This document shows positions 36,350 through 49,063 of a DNA stretch of 64,000 nt, piece after piece (position 1 is the first letter of the stretch; each line of letters begins with the position of its first letter). The notes below the pieces were generated by a model. It did no database searches. It was not told the DNA's origin and saw nothing but the letters and a program-made list of their open reading frames with translations. The DNA comes from Pestalotiopsis fici W106-1 (lineage: Eukaryota > Ascomycota > Sordariomycetes > Amphisphaeriales > Sporocadaceae), in the NCBI RefSeq assembly GCF_000516985.1, contig NW_006917094.1:806001-870000 (forward strand), read 5' to 3'. A program made the translations under genes and the position numbers.

Positions 36350-37129
36350 GTTCTCTTCTTCTCTATGCACGGGCGGGCAATCTTCTTCTTTTTTTTGTCC
36401 TCCTTCAGCGACCGTCGTGATATCAAGACTCGCTTACTGATGAACGCATATTTAGCATTTTCGTAGGATTTTCATGAAGACATGGCACTATGAAACCTGA
36501 GTTGTGTTTGAGGCCTGGATAATGTTGTTCAAATATGAGATCATAAGCTCGTGTGTTTTCTAGCTTGACGTTTTCTGGGTCGTTAGGTGGGGTGTCTTAG
36601 GCAGGTGCCAGCTGCAAGGTCGGGCGTACTACTTACATTACCTACAGGGAGGTACCTAACCTACTAGGTTAACCGTTAGGTAGGTACCCAGTCAAGTCAA
36701 TCAGGATTTGAAACCTCTCAAAGAGACTTCAGCGCAATGCACATCATTGCAATGCTCATTTCACTTTCTTTCTTTCTTTCTTCCTGAGTAATAGTATGCA
36801 AAATAAGACAGGAAAACACGAATATATCTCGTGACTACCGGTATTGATCAAACACCTTGTATGTGCAAGTGGTGCATTCTGTAAATATATCACAGTGAAT
36901 TGGACAAAAAGCCCCTAACAATAGATACATAAGTCGTCAATGTCGTATCTGCTTTGCTCCTTGTAGCCGTGCCTGCGCTTGATGCTGTCATTCTCCGCTT
37001 GCCAAACGCCTCGCAATGCCGTTGCCCTGAAGAACCAAAAGAAAAAAAAATAAAAGACCAATCGACAAGTCAAATTCTTGAACCACGACATGATATCTTG
37101 CCCTCACGGAACGCATAAATACATGCTGC
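36350..37129. other. MDM12 upstream region and FAB1 3' region
   Basis: About 780 bp without a gene. It contains a dense patch of GGTACC/TAGGTA-type motifs at 36640-36692 in the MDM12 promoter, and a (TTTC)n run near 36766-36782. The left part of the region is the MDM12 leader. Confidence 0.5.
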
Positions 37130-40100
37130 TCAGTCCTGGCCAAGTTCCTCGACGCCCTCGTCGCCAACAGCATGGATATAAGCCTGTGGCTTATGTGTCA
37201 GAGGCGCCTGGAGTTGGTGCCAGCAGTTAGGGGCTTCCAGGATATATCTAAATGCCTGTCAGTTTGTAGCTCATAGAAATGAGATGAATCAAGGTGCTTA
37301 CCTAGCCATGGCTTCTCTGAAGCGAGACTTGTACTCGCGGGGACTGGTGACTGTAGGTCTGTTGCGACCACCACCTGCAAAACCACGTCCCTTGATCCAG
37401 CTCTCGAGCGTCTTGTCCCAAGTGTAGGTTCGGATGCAGTCAATAATCCCGACAACCAGCTCCTTCTTGGCTTCGTCTACAGCTATCATAAGGGAGTAGT
37501 CCATAACATTTTGTCGCGCAAGGAAGAGCGTGTCGTTCCGAACCGACGCCCGCAGAAGCTTGGTCGAGTGCTCCCGCGCAAACAATGGTGACTCGTAAAT
37601 GAACTCGACCATATTCTCGTCGAGGAGTACCTCATTCTGCTCGCCCGTAGACTGGATCTTGCGATTGCGCATCGATCCCTTCAAGTCGAACATCTTTGCC
37701 GGGCCACGATCGTAGAATAAGTTTTCCATGAGCAGGAAATCGAACTTGATCTCCGTATTCGTCAGAGGGTTCTTGATAATGACCTGGAAAAATCCCAACA
37801 TCTTTGCTATAACGGAAGGAAGATCGCGGAACAATGCTTCGGCCATGTACTCAAAATAGACGGGCGCAAACTTCAAAAAGGCCGAGGTTTCAATCGGTTG
37901 AAGCGACTATGCATGGGTCAATTGACTGTGAGTAAACGTAACATGGAATAGAGCTTACCTTCAGTATGAGTCGGTCATCCTGCGTCTTGAGAAAGACAGA
38001 TTTGGTCTTACCACCCCGGGTATCAACCTTCAAGCAGCGTGACAGTGACTCGACGATTCTGTGAGCAGCACCGCATTTTATCCGCAAAGCATCAAACTGC
38101 TCAGCATAGAAGATTTTCACCAGCATCTTGGCAGATCCTTCATTGAACTGGAATTTTAAATGTCTGCCCCCAACCCGTCGCATGCTAGCTTCGAGGCCTG
38201 CTTCACTTGCCAAGTGCGAGTCGGAGCTTAGGATGGCGCCTGGTGTGATAGGCTCCTCAGTGTCGGTTCCGCTGTCGAAGCTGTCTTGCTCTATGCGGCC
38301 ATGGAACCTCCGAGCCTTTTCACGATATTCCTCGCAATCCAGTGTGAATGCGATCAATGAACTAGGTTCGTCTTCTCGCACGATGATATCGGAGTGGTCG
38401 AAGAGGTGGTCCGTAGCACTGATGGGGTATTCTAGAGCAGGCCAGTCGCTTGCAGACCGCTCGGCCCAGAAGTTGGTAAGTATCTTCATGAAGTTCATTT
38501 TGTCTTGCTTGGGCAGCTCAAGCGGTATATCGGTACTCGAGTCAAGTGAATCTGCAATCTCTTCCAAAGTTGTACCTTCTAGAAGTGATTGTTCCGTATC
38601 ACTATCTCCTTGCTCATCGTCAGTCGGCAGCTGGCTTGTATTTGGTGCATGGTCGTCTGTCTCTGCTTCAGTTGCTGTGTCATCATTCGGGCGCTCATCC
38701 TCGAACGGCGCATGTGAATCTTCCGACAAAGGATCTGCAACACTCGGCTGAGCAATCGGCGTGGCATCGGCGTCATCAATATTGGTATCAATACCAGTGT
38801 CAACATCTGTATCAACGTCTTGTCTTTGCCGAACTTGACTAGTATCCCGGTCCAGAAGAGCTTCGTCTATACCCTGTCCTGGCTCTTGGACTGCTTCATC
38901 AGGATCTTCGTACACTTCCACAATGGCTTTGGTTGTGGATCTTTGGAGGAATGCCCGTGCATGTGACATCTTAGCCGCGTGCTGTTTCTCGTTCTTCTTC
39001 CGCTCTTTTTCGAATTCACGGCTGAGCTGCTCAAAGTGACGAGCAAGAGTCGACACCCTGGAGTCCTTCTTCCTTCCTACAAACCGAGGAATGGAGGATT
39101 TACCTCCATTCCGTGATCTAAGGCTAAAGATCTTCTTGTCACTCTTGAGCGACTCATTCGTGGGAATTTTGCGAATTTCCGCGCTGGGAGGATGCTCAGC
39201 AGTTGGTGTTTTATCCTTGTCCTTACCAAGGCTGAAGAACTTCTTGCCTATTGCAGAGTGCGACCGTGGCAGAGTTGGCATACTGTTGGCTGGTTGCGAT
39301 AGGGCGCGAACAATGGGCGGCGATACCTGCAATCCCATCTTACGGGACGGCAGAGTCCCACCTGAAATCTTCGGCATCTCGGGCGGTTTCTGGGATAACT
39401 CGCTCGCAGCTGCAACTGCCTCTCGCGCCTCTTCAAGAACGACCGCTTGTTGGCGGCGACGAAGTTGCTCAACCTGCTCAGATACTGAAGTCGGTGGTCC
39501 TGTCGGTACAGGTGAATTGGCAGCAGCAGTTTCAGTGCTATCGAGCGATGCCACATCTGCCTGGGATGATGCCGTCGCTGCTCTTGGGGTCGTATCATCA
39601 GCTGATGGCGGAAGACTAGCATCAAAAATCTCTTGACCTGGAGTCGTCGGCGTCGCAGCCAGATCCAAAGGTTCTACTCTTTCGAGAACGGCTTCAGGGG
39701 GTAGGACAGGTGTGGTTTGTGCGTCACTTTCATGAGTGGCCTCGGCCTCGGCCCCGGCCTCTGGTAAAGCGTGGGAGTTGTCTTGCTCTGCGGCTTCTTC
39801 AGGCGGATTGAAGACATCCTCTGGTTCAGTGCTGTGAGGAGGCTTTTCTGTTATGTCTGGTGTCTCAGCGGGCGACTCATTGCTGACGAGAGATTCTTTT
39901 GACTCATCCGTGAACATCTTGCGCAATTGAAGCATCGTCAGCCTCCGGAGATCCTTCTCTGTGGGTAGAAAGTCCACCTCGAATTTGGCAAACGCAGCAT
40001 CCCAATCTGCAACCTTTTCGATCATCTCGCCTCGCAGGACTGCGCTTAGAGGTATGACCTCATAATACTTGGAGTTCATATATGCCTCCTGCAGGCGGCG

Positions 40101-43100
40101 GATGATGAAAACGTGATCGTCTTGAACCTTTTTGTTCAGCCGCTCCACCTCCATCTTGCAAGCCTCCGCCTTCTCGGGAGCAATATTATCGAGCTTGATT
40201 GCCTTGATTCTTGCCTTGATCGAAGAAGTGAACCGTGTCCACCGATCTTGAGTGGAGGTGAATATCTCATTCTTCAAGTTGAGATCGTGCTCAACTTTCC
40301 AGGTAATGCGTGCTCTGGGAGCAATGACCTCTAGCAGATCGATTGGATCATAATGCACCCGGATTTCCTTGTTGTGCAGTCCGAAATAGCGGATATGGTC
40401 ACGGTGGTGATCATGGGGGCAATTCCAGGCACTGCCGTCCTGGTCGTTGACCAGGTGTGTGCCTCTGCTCCAGAACGAAAGCTCAAGATACTTGCCGAAC
40501 GAGTATTTCCATGCGCCCTTGGACATTTCCATTTCGGCAGTCTCACGTTTGCAGACCTTGCAGTAGCTCCACATTGTGATGTTTTCTCGGAACTTGCCCT
40601 TCTTGTCTAGCTCAACGAAAACAGTCAGTCGAGCTTCGCCGTGGACATATGTTCGATTATGATCAAGCATCTTGCGGTCGCATGAGGTTCCTGTGCAACT
40701 TGCATCGGCACTGAAACAAACGTCCTCAATATATTGGCCCAGAGTGCAGTCCGCGTCCATACGCTCGTTGTTCTCCACGTGCTCATCGTAAAATTGAATG
40801 GCGACAAGACCTGGTTCAATGCAAGGCACTTTGTTATGTGTACAAACAACAGAGTAGAGCACGACGATATTTTGGTGTGCCGAAGGCTCAAAAAGATCGA
40901 GATTTGCCTTGATGTGGTTTTCCCACTGTCGAGTTTGGGTGCGGTAGTAGTAGAGCGCTTTGTCATACTCGACATCATGCACGGCATGAAGCACTTCCAT
41001 GATGGCACGAGGTGCTTTCTGGCCAGTTTGATGCACCATGTGGGGTTTGATCAGCTGGAACTTTTGAGGCTTTGTCTTGTCTCCTTCACTGCGCTCCTCC
41101 ACGATGTCTTGATCTCTCAATTTCTTCAAATGCACAAGTCGCCGTTCTTGCTCCCGAGCTCTCATCAGGAGGTAAGGCTGGGCAAACTTGACGAAGGGAG
41201 AAGCGGACAGAATCCTAGTCTGGTATTTAGCCACCATATCACTGTAGTATGTTGGCATCGGAGCATCATCTGGCACCAAGCTGTCATTTGAAGCCCGCTC
41301 ATGGTTTTCATGCAGAGAAATCAGTCTGTTGATTTGCTCATTTGCTTGCGCTATTGCGTCGACCGAGTCCGTGGGTCGTTCGAGCTCCTTGCTGCTCTCT
41401 ACTGAGCTTTGCGATGGGGGCTCATCATAGGTCATGGAAGACATGCTTCTTTGTCTGGCATCGTCGAGGGTTGAAGTGAGAGTGTTGAGCGTCCACTTGC
41501 TGTCATCAGAAGTCTGACTCGGCAGCTCTTCACTAGTCGGGAGCTGAAGGCAAGAATCTTGCATCAAGCAAGACTCTAGCTTGAGATTATAGACAACATA
41601 GATCATGAAATCTGTAATCTGCTTGATCTTCCTCAACGTTGATGCCGGTGCACCTCTGAGGGCTATAGTACAGCCGAGCTGCTCATTGCTTCCAGAAAGA
41701 AACATGTATGTTTTCTTCTTGCCCGGAATGTCTTCATTGACATATGTCTTGACTTCGAAACCAACGCTCCTGCCGATCTGAAAGCGTTCGACGGGGAGAC
41801 TCAACATGTCTATTGAGGATATGATTGGCGTTTCTAGACAACGTGACACAGCGTATATTACCGACGGTTTGACGTTGTAGGCAACGGCGACATTGTGCTC
41901 CGACAAATATTGCAGTGCCAATCCTGAAACGGACTTTTCTGCTAGAATCAGTTGAGGCCGCAAGTTGATGATTCGGCTGACGATGACTTTGAGAAATTCC
42001 TTTTCCTCGTCAATGGCAGGTTGCAGACTCATAAAGTGCTGTTGATGACGCCGATACTCTATCGGGAATGAGACGATGACTACGCGCGGGTTTGCAAGGC
42101 GCCTCGGCATGCTCTTCAAGGCCAATTTCTTTGTAAAGATGACGCCAGAAACATAACTAGTATCACCCGGCCTTCCACCCGGAATTTTCTTTAACTTGAC
42201 ATAGTGCCGAATGTCGATGCTGTCGCCTCTCTCAACATCTGGATCCACAGATGTTGTGCATTTGAGCAAAATGGGAATGAGCGCCTTTTCCCAAGCTGGA
42301 ACATTTGGTACCTCCGAGTCTTGCAACAGTTGTCGTAGCAAGCGTCGCACGTGCAGCAAACTTGCTGGGTTCAGCTCAACGCGAGGCTCTTTGTCTCCTT
42401 TCATGGAAGAGCTCCTGGTAAGCCTGGGCGAAATCCCGGGAGTCATGCTTTCGTAATTTGGCAGCGTATCAGTTGACCCAGCGGGGCCTCGCAAATGCGC
42501 ACTTCTAGGACGAGGTGACCGAAGATGATAGACACTTGCACTGGCAATGCTGGCATTCCGTCTGCGCGAGGACCTTACATGCATGCTTGGGCCTCCGGTT
42601 TCAATGAAGCTGAATCCACTGACACTTTTTTCGGGCTGCACCCTGAGCCGATTTCTCTTCCCGGCTCCGAAGTAAGGGCCAAGTCCAGACTTGTCACTGT
42701 CCAGAGTGGATAGACTTGGGTCACCACTAGCCATGACCTGTGAGATACTGGTCTGTTCCTCGCCACTTGACTCATCTGACATGAAAGCTGCAAGGTCAGG
42801 GTCAATTACGTTATCATCATGGAACGCCGGAAGGCCCGTCTTCCTAGCTGCCTCTTCATTGGCAGATCGGCGAAAGGGAGCGCGATCATCCGTCGCTGTT
42901 TGCGGCATAAAGCGGCTGAGGAAATTGTGCTTGGAATGATGTCGTTTGTGACTAGACGATTGAGGTCTTGCAGCGAGTGACTTCAATGACCTCGAAGAGC
43001 TAGGCCTACTCAATTGTGGTGCATCAAACTCCAAGACGGCAGAATTGCGGTTAGAAAATTCCCCGATCCTGCGCGTTGCTGGGATGGCCATCATAGGCGT

Positions 43101-44735
43101 GGTACGTAACCTTGAGTCATCCTCAATGTTCTCAGTTCTCTCAACGATGCCGGTTTCATCCTTGTCTGATTTTGGAAGTTGTAGGGTTACAGACTTCTGG
43201 TTAGGGCGAAAGAGGTGCGGAAGGTAAGAGTCATCAGCAGAGTCTTCCGAGACGTTCCCGTCCTGCTGCCTTTGGCTGATAATATGCAGGCAGCGCTTAC
43301 ACACTCGTAATGTCCCTGGCACACCGAACTTCTGCCCTGGGATAATGGTTGTGCATCTACTGTCGAATATGCATCCGCATGTGCGACAATGGTGTTTCCG
43401 ACGGAAGGCTGAGAAAGGCGCACCGCAGTGAAAACATTCCTTGCAAGCCTCGTCGGCCATCCAGAAATCCTTACTGAGTACTTGTTTCCGCATGTGCTCC
43501 AGGGTGGCGTTTACTACTTCCGGCGCCCCTTCATCTGTAGTCGTTCCGGGTATGCGGGCTGCGCCACTGCTCATGCGATGCGGCTTGTCATCACGGGCCC
43601 ATGTGTCATGGTGAACCTTTTGATGAGCAGAAGAAATAATGTTGCTCGCCTCGGCGGTGGTTTGGGAGACGGACGAGGATCTCGAATGCGAACCACGGAT
43701 CCGCGAGCCGCTGATGCGGTCAATGATGGCCGGGCGCTTCGCCACGTCACGCACGCTGGATCGAGTGGTAGGTGAAAGGAGTGCTGCATCCTCGACATGG
43801 TGCTGCTGTGTAGAGGTCGTGGCAGATGATCGTGTGCTCTTGGCTGGACTGACAGGCGACTCCATCTTGGCATCAGCACTTGCCAGTTCCTCTCTCCTCT
43901 GGCGACCAGGAATGACAATCTTCTCCAGGGACGCCGCACTCCTTGATTCGGACCCATCGTACCGACCAGGGATATCTAGTGTAGGTAATGCCACCAGACT
44001 GTCGTTGGTACGCATACTGTTCCTCGAGTCTTGTGTCCGGATGGACGCCTCATCAACTCGGCCAGAGGCGCTACGGGTGGCATCTTTGAATGCGCTTACA
44101 TTCACAGGCGCAACCACGGCTGCCGATTTACTCAGATTGGATATGCTCTGGCGGCTTGAAGATGCAGATTTAGTACTGCTCACCGTACCCGTGCCCAATG
44201 CCTTGGCCAACTGATGCTGTAGCTCACCCTCTCCAGACAAGCCTCCCGACGGAGGGCGCATAGACTCAGTAGATCGAGAAGCGATGGTGGAGATTGTCAG
44301 GCCAGTATCAATGCGCGAGGGCGCCTTGGATGTACTTGCAGTTGCGCCAGAGCTCTTCCTGGAAGCGGTATCTGCATCGCCATCATCTGGAACAGGCAGC
44401 TTGTCCTTTCCGGAAACGCCAACAGCTTCTTTGAACCTTGAATAGAGTCCGCTGAAGCCGCTCTGCACCAAGTCTCCTCCAAAGCCCTTATTGTCTGGGG
44501 ACGTGCTCGCGTCGAGGGGCGGGTGAAGTTCATTGAACGTTGTTAGAACATCGCGCTGGTTCGCCGAGTTGTGTATCTTGTCCAGTGTCTGTGCAAGCTG
44601 ATCCTGATGTTCTGCTGAGCTGGTAGGTATAGCAACGCCTGTGGATGCGGAATCGGTTCGTGATCTCGTGGCAGCAGATGGGGATAGCATCGTCGAAGAC
44701 GACATGGGTGAGAGAGGTGGATTCTTTCCCGCCAT
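37130..44735 (-). CDS. FAB1: 1-phosphatidylinositol-3-phosphate 5-kinase (Fab1/PIKfyve)
   Basis: Makes PtdIns(3,5)P2 on vacuole and endosome membranes, controlling vacuole size, acidification and retrograde traffic with Vac14 and Fig4. Three exons on the minus strand: 37959-44735, 37302-37906 and 37130-37247. Introns are 52 and 54 bp, and the frame closes at 2499 residues. Order: disordered N-terminus; FYVE finger near residues 425-490 with the ligand motif RKHHCRTCG and paired CxxC (PtdIns3P binding); Cpn60/TCP1-like Vac14-binding domain about 850-1010; Cys/His-rich region about 1250-1450 (CGCxxH-type motifs, CKVCKRE); long acidic low-complexity stretch; PIPK kinase domain from about 2180 to the end, with FDLKGS, NVMDYSLM (catalytic Asp) and VGIIDCIRTYTWDK. 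Splicing joins LILK to SLQPIETSAFLKFAP, matching the kinase family. The C-terminus is complete. Confidence 0.97.
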
Positions 44736-45692
44736 GACCGCGGATAGCTGCTAGGATGTGCAGGCGCGTGATTCTGTCTCTCTAGAAGGCCCTTCGATCA
44801 TCTCATAGGATTACTGTCAAAACTCGCGGTTTCGCATGGTGGGTTTGAATGGGATCTTGATCGTGGAAGCAGAATGGATGTCTGGCAGGCTACGGTACGT
44901 GCGGCTCGAGCTAGGTAGAGAGGCTCTGTGCTGACCGACAAAACAAGGTAGTACTATGTAAATGGCTCCAGGCCGACGGCTTAATGTGACAAGAGAAACG
45001 TGGCAGAGAATAAAAAAAGAATACGTGAGTAAGAGTCATTCGCGACGATGTTTTAGACTGATGTCACACCGTCCTTCTGGCGAAGCATGGGAAGAGGTTT
45101 GGATCATGAACCTTGGATCATTGCATGCATGTACATAATGTAGTAGGTAGCTGGGGAAGGTTCAAAGCTCTACCACAGGCAGAGAGAATCGGAGCTTGAG
45201 ATCACTGATCGCGGCCAGGAACCCGGTTTTGGGGGCTGGCTTATCGGCGTCGATTGCCGCCACGCTGCCTTCACCCCGCTAACAACAGCAAGCGGCCCCC
45301 GCCTTAACACTCTAGGTACGTACCTAACCGCAAGGTAAGCGTACCGCTAAACGGCCACTAGGGAAGCCTGTCCATATGCTGGCCATGTGAAAGGGCGTCA
45401 ACCCCACGTCGCGCTTTTTTTTTTTAATAAGGTCCAAATCGTGTCGGGAGGGACGTGCAGCAGAAGCGCGTCTCATTACTACTACGAATACTCACCGAGG
45501 CCTGCTGCAGTAGGCTTGTTGGGCCACTGTGTGCAATTCACTGCCTGTCTCAAAATTCTGGTGAGTAGGATTCGTTGCTTGGGATGAGGTAGGATGTTTC
45601 AATTGCTAATCATATTGGTCAAAAGGCTTCTTTTTGTCTTGGTCAACTTATTAGTCTAGGTAGTGTTTGGATTCCCCAGTGAGCCGCCTATC
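44736..45692. other. Divergent promoter region between FAB1 and the disordered orphan gene
   Basis: About 950 bp. It contains TAGGTACGTACCTA-type motifs at about 45313-45345. On the plus strand a GTGAGT donor at 45561, a TGCTAAT branch-like site near 45604 and AG acceptors near 45625 or 45659 suggest a 5'-UTR intron in the rightward gene. Confidence 0.45.
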
Positions 45693-47915
45693 ATGGCCGA
45701 TTTCTTAGGGGCCATGTCTGGTCAAGTCGGCTCGCAGTTCTCATCATCTGCTCCAGACCTGCTTGATCAAGCCAGACTTCCCGGGCAGATTTTCAGAATT
45801 CAAAAGAAGCAGCAGGAGCTTCTAGAAAAGGCCGACTCATGGGCTCAATATCTTGCCAGACAGCCAAAACCAGGAGTCAACCTGCCAATAGAGGTTCTAG
45901 AAAATTTGAGAGAGTTTCACAGACGGGAAAAGAAAGCGGCAGAACATGCAGAGACAAGTCTTCGGTTTCCACGGGGAGGACAAAGGAATCTTCACCAGGA
46001 CGACAGCCTTAAATCCCAAGCCTCGCGGTCAAATAGCATTGTCTCGGAGAACGCCTCAGACGAAGCTGAAGATGTTGGCTCGGCGATCTCTTGGTCACCA
46101 AGTCCTGCACGAGGCGACAAATTCACAAAAGAGGATTCGATTGACTCAGCACCGAGCCAGCCATCCAGCCAAGTTCATCATAACGACAACGATGATGGTG
46201 GTGATGATGATGGTAGCGAACAACAGGCTTTCATGTCCCAAATTCCGGCAAGATCGCCGTTGCTGCAGCCCACGATAAACGAAGCAAGGACACAACAAAG
46301 GGCCCGGCCTGTATTCAATGACTTTCCCTCCAGCAGTCTCGGCGCGGATGAGGAACTCGAGGTAGTGGCACCCAACGCTCTTGTTGAAGAGCAACCAGCA
46401 CCTAAAAAGAGTAGCCAATCGAATCCCACACCACCCTCAGCTCAGGTACAGGTCCCATGCACATTCGATGCCAACAGCTCTGTGCCAGAGAGACCTTGCA
46501 AAGATTTGGCTAGCATTCAGACCGTACAAGAGCGCCTAGCCAGGAAGAACAAGAGTGCCCCAGCCGGGCTCATCTCTTTGCCGCAAACAACAAACCATAC
46601 TGCTGATGTTCCTGATTCTCAGTCATCCGTGGACTCTAATTCATCAGTTATTCCTGCAACAAACTTTTCCAAACAGCACAGGAGTCCGGTCAGACCTCTG
46701 AGAATGCAGCCAATCAAGTCAACAATCAAAGAGACACCGCGACTACATTCAAGATCAATTTTGCAACCGACCATTGAAGAGTCTTCTCCACCTCCTCCTC
46801 TACCACCGCCCGAGCATCTTAAACCAGTACGAGACCTTGATAGTAACGAAATGACGAGACCGAAAGACGGCCCAGGCTCTTCTCGAATAGCCTCACCTTT
46901 ACCGAGAGCCCCCTCTGAGCCAGCAACCCTCTTTGTATCACAAGAGGCGAAATTCTCTGAAACTTCTTGGTCTCCCTTTGTCGACTATTGTGTTGCTTAT
47001 CCAAGCTATACTGGGAGCCTTACTGACTTTGTCTCGGCCTGTTTGTGTATACCGAAAAGACGCCTTGCCACTTATCAATATGATGATTTCATTCGTGCGT
47101 GGAAAGAAGGCTATTTGTCATACGTTCAAGGGTCCCAAGAGGGCGCTCTTGTAGCCATTGATTGGTACATGGAGATGGCTGACGATCTGCCCCTTGCATA
47201 TCAAGCCAATGTTGTCACCAAAAGCAACCTCAAAAAGGTCCTAGAGGCTTACCCAGAAGAGGTGGCACTGATGAAGCCAGCACATGAAATGGACCAGGTT
47301 CATAAGAGCCAGGCCCTTGATGAAGCACCACTAGATGTGGCCGAAGAAGTGCAACATTTAGCGAGCGAAGCGCCAGCAGCGCCTGTTACGAGCACGGTGG
47401 ATGTAGAGTCAAGAGCTGATTGTCCATCACGCCGCTCGTCGACTTCATCAGTAGGCTTTGAGGACCCACCATTGCCAATAAAACCTCGAGCTTCAATGGT
47501 AGAAAGAGCCCCGGGTGAGCCATCAGCTGCCTCGAAGTTGCGTTCTAGAACCGCAGTCGTCGATCTCAAGTCCCCTCAAAAACGACGATCCGATGACGGA
47601 GTTTTTCAGCCGCCCTCAAAGAGAACATCTCGGGCCTCTGTGACCCCTTCAGAGGCTAGCATGAGGGCTGGACCGACGGTGTCCAGAAGCATGAACTACA
47701 TGGCCGAAGTTCAACCTCCTCCCACATCTACAGGCCTTTCATCAAAGTCTGACGCGTCGAGTAGTCGCAAAAAGGCGAAGACAGTGTCAGACTTCAAGAA
47801 GTTTTTAAGATCAGAGAAAGTGAGAAAGCGACATTTGGATAATATTAGTATCGCTAGCTCAGCACCCCCAGGAACTGCGCCAGTTTATGGACGAAGAGGT
47901 GGACCATCCAATTGA
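45693..47915 (+). CDS. Disordered protein with one conserved-looking folded segment, function unknown
   Basis: Single exon, 740 residues from the first ATG (MADFLGAMSGQV). Residues about 15-90 form charged helices (GQIFRIQKKQQELLEKADSW), which could coil. The long middle is Ser/Pro/Glu-rich and disordered with a PPPPLPPPE stretch. A compact segment at about residues 415-530 looks folded: WSPFVDYCVAYP, DFVSACLCIPKRR, YDDFIRAWKEGYLSYV, AIDWYMEMADDLP and VLEAYPEEVALM. The tail is basic (SRKKAKT, then KVRKRHLD) and could be a nuclear signal. I do not recognise the family. Nuclear location is inferred only from the basic tail. The frame is uninterrupted and has a codon pattern like its neighbours, so a real gene is likely. 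Confidence 0.8.
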   Translation: MADFLGAMSGQVGSQFSSSAPDLLDQARLPGQIFRIQKKQQELLEKADSWAQYLARQPKPGVNLPIEVLENLREFHRREKKAAEHAETSLRFPRGGQRNLHQDDSLKSQASRSNSIVSENASDEAEDVGSAISWSPSPARGDKFTKEDSIDSAPSQPSSQVHHNDNDDGGDDDGSEQQAFMSQIPARSPLLQPTINEARTQQRARPVFNDFPSSSLGADEELEVVAPNALVEEQPAPKKSSQSNPTPPSAQVQVPCTFDANSSVPERPCKDLASIQTVQERLARKNKSAPAGLISLPQTTNHTADVPDSQSSVDSNSSVIPATNFSKQHRSPVRPLRMQPIKSTIKETPRLHSRSILQPTIEESSPPPPLPPPEHLKPVRDLDSNEMTRPKDGPGSSRIASPLPRAPSEPATLFVSQEAKFSETSWSPFVDYCVAYPSYTGSLTDFVSACLCIPKRRLATYQYDDFIRAWKEGYLSYVQGSQEGALVAIDWYMEMADDLPLAYQANVVTKSNLKKVLEAYPEEVALMKPAHEMDQVHKSQALDEAPLDVAEEVQHLASEAPAAPVTSTVDVESRADCPSRRSSTSSVGFEDPPLPIKPRASMVERAPGEPSAASKLRSRTAVVDLKSPQKRRSDDGVFQPPSKRTSRASVTPSEASMRAGPTVSRSMNYMAEVQPPPTSTGLSSKSDASSSRKKAKTVSDFKKFLRSEKVRKRHLDNISIASSAPPGTAPVYGRRGGPSN

Positions 47916-49063
47916 TTGGCATAAAAGGGGACAATGCAGACCTCTTGTTGGTTACAGTGTGGCCATCACTTAAAAACGACTCTTTTATGGATAAAAGGTA
48001 ATAGACTAGAAATGTCGCTGATGAGTTCCATGGTACCTTCATTTGCCTCTGAATGCAAGACAAAAGACAGAGTCGTGACAGTAATACATAGGTATATATC
48101 ATAATATATCATGTAGTAGTTTGAGCGTGCATGTGGTATATCATCTCGGATTGGAATATGGAATGTGGAATAAGAGAAATATTCAGGTCAAGACGTTCCA
48201 GGTCGCCGATATATGTGATGCAATCGCTTGAAATGTTTGTTCCATTGAGTATCTATAAGCAAGGTATAGAACAAGACTAGTTGAGACTTTTCGACATGAT
48301 ATAAATGCCTGTATATGTATGGTAGGTCGACCTAGGGATTAATTAAGCCGGAGTTGATGTGGCTGTTTCATCCGAGTGACTCAGGCAGAGGCGGTTTTGG
48401 AGGCTCGTGCGCACGCCGCCTAATAAGCACGCCCAACCCGTCTGATTCATTCATTCCTTGGCCCCACCACCAGCCTTTAGAACGATAAGGCTTTTGAGAA
48501 GGTTTGGCCTTCCAGTGGGAAAGTCTTCAATCCGTGCGAAAATCCTCTGACCCAAAACAATTTCTGTGACGATACATACTATTTCCTACGAGTGGCTCTG
48601 CCTGGTGCAAAGTCGCGATATTCCTCAGACAACCGCATCCGAGACGCAAAATCAACACGACGACGACGACGACGACGACTTACTACTTTTACATTGGTAG
48701 TGTCCGTCCGTTCCTGCCTCGATCGGTTTTTTTTTTCCCACGACACCTGCAAACCGACCCAATCCGTTTGGCGGCTGCTGCGTTGTTGCCCCACGACGAC
48801 GTTTTTAACCCAAGGCGACTGACTGCCTCTTACCTCACGCCCTTGAAAAAAAAAAAAGTTGCGCCTTCTTGTCTTTTGCGCTCTAGACAAATTGCCTCGG
48901 GACTTTACAGACCTTGGCCATAACCTGATCCTCTATCTTCCAATCGATTCCTGTGAAGGGCTCTAAACAACCGGCGCAGCTGCTTGCGACGTTCCCCTCC
49001 ATTAAATCACCACTCCACCAAACACCACATCTTCATCATCACAAAACCCGCCTTCCAGACAAT
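47916..49063. other. Spacer and eIF4E promoter/leader
   Basis: About 1.1 kb with no gene. The right part is the pyrimidine-rich upstream region and leader of eIF4E, and includes a (CGA)7 run at 48658-48679 and an A-run near 48846-48856. CT-rich leaders of this kind are common in strongly expressed fungal genes. Confidence 0.45.

Noticed and set aside
35156..36466. Long plus-strand frames of 173 and 250 codons opposite MDM12
   Set aside because: They are antisense shadows of the GC-rich MDM12 coding sequence with no independent features.
38128..44214. Many plus-strand frames of 100-207 codons opposite FAB1
   Set aside because: Antisense shadows of the continuous FAB1 reading frame.
48658..48679. 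(CGA)n run as part of a CRISPR-like or tandem array
   Set aside because: It is a simple trinucleotide microsatellite in a eukaryotic promoter.
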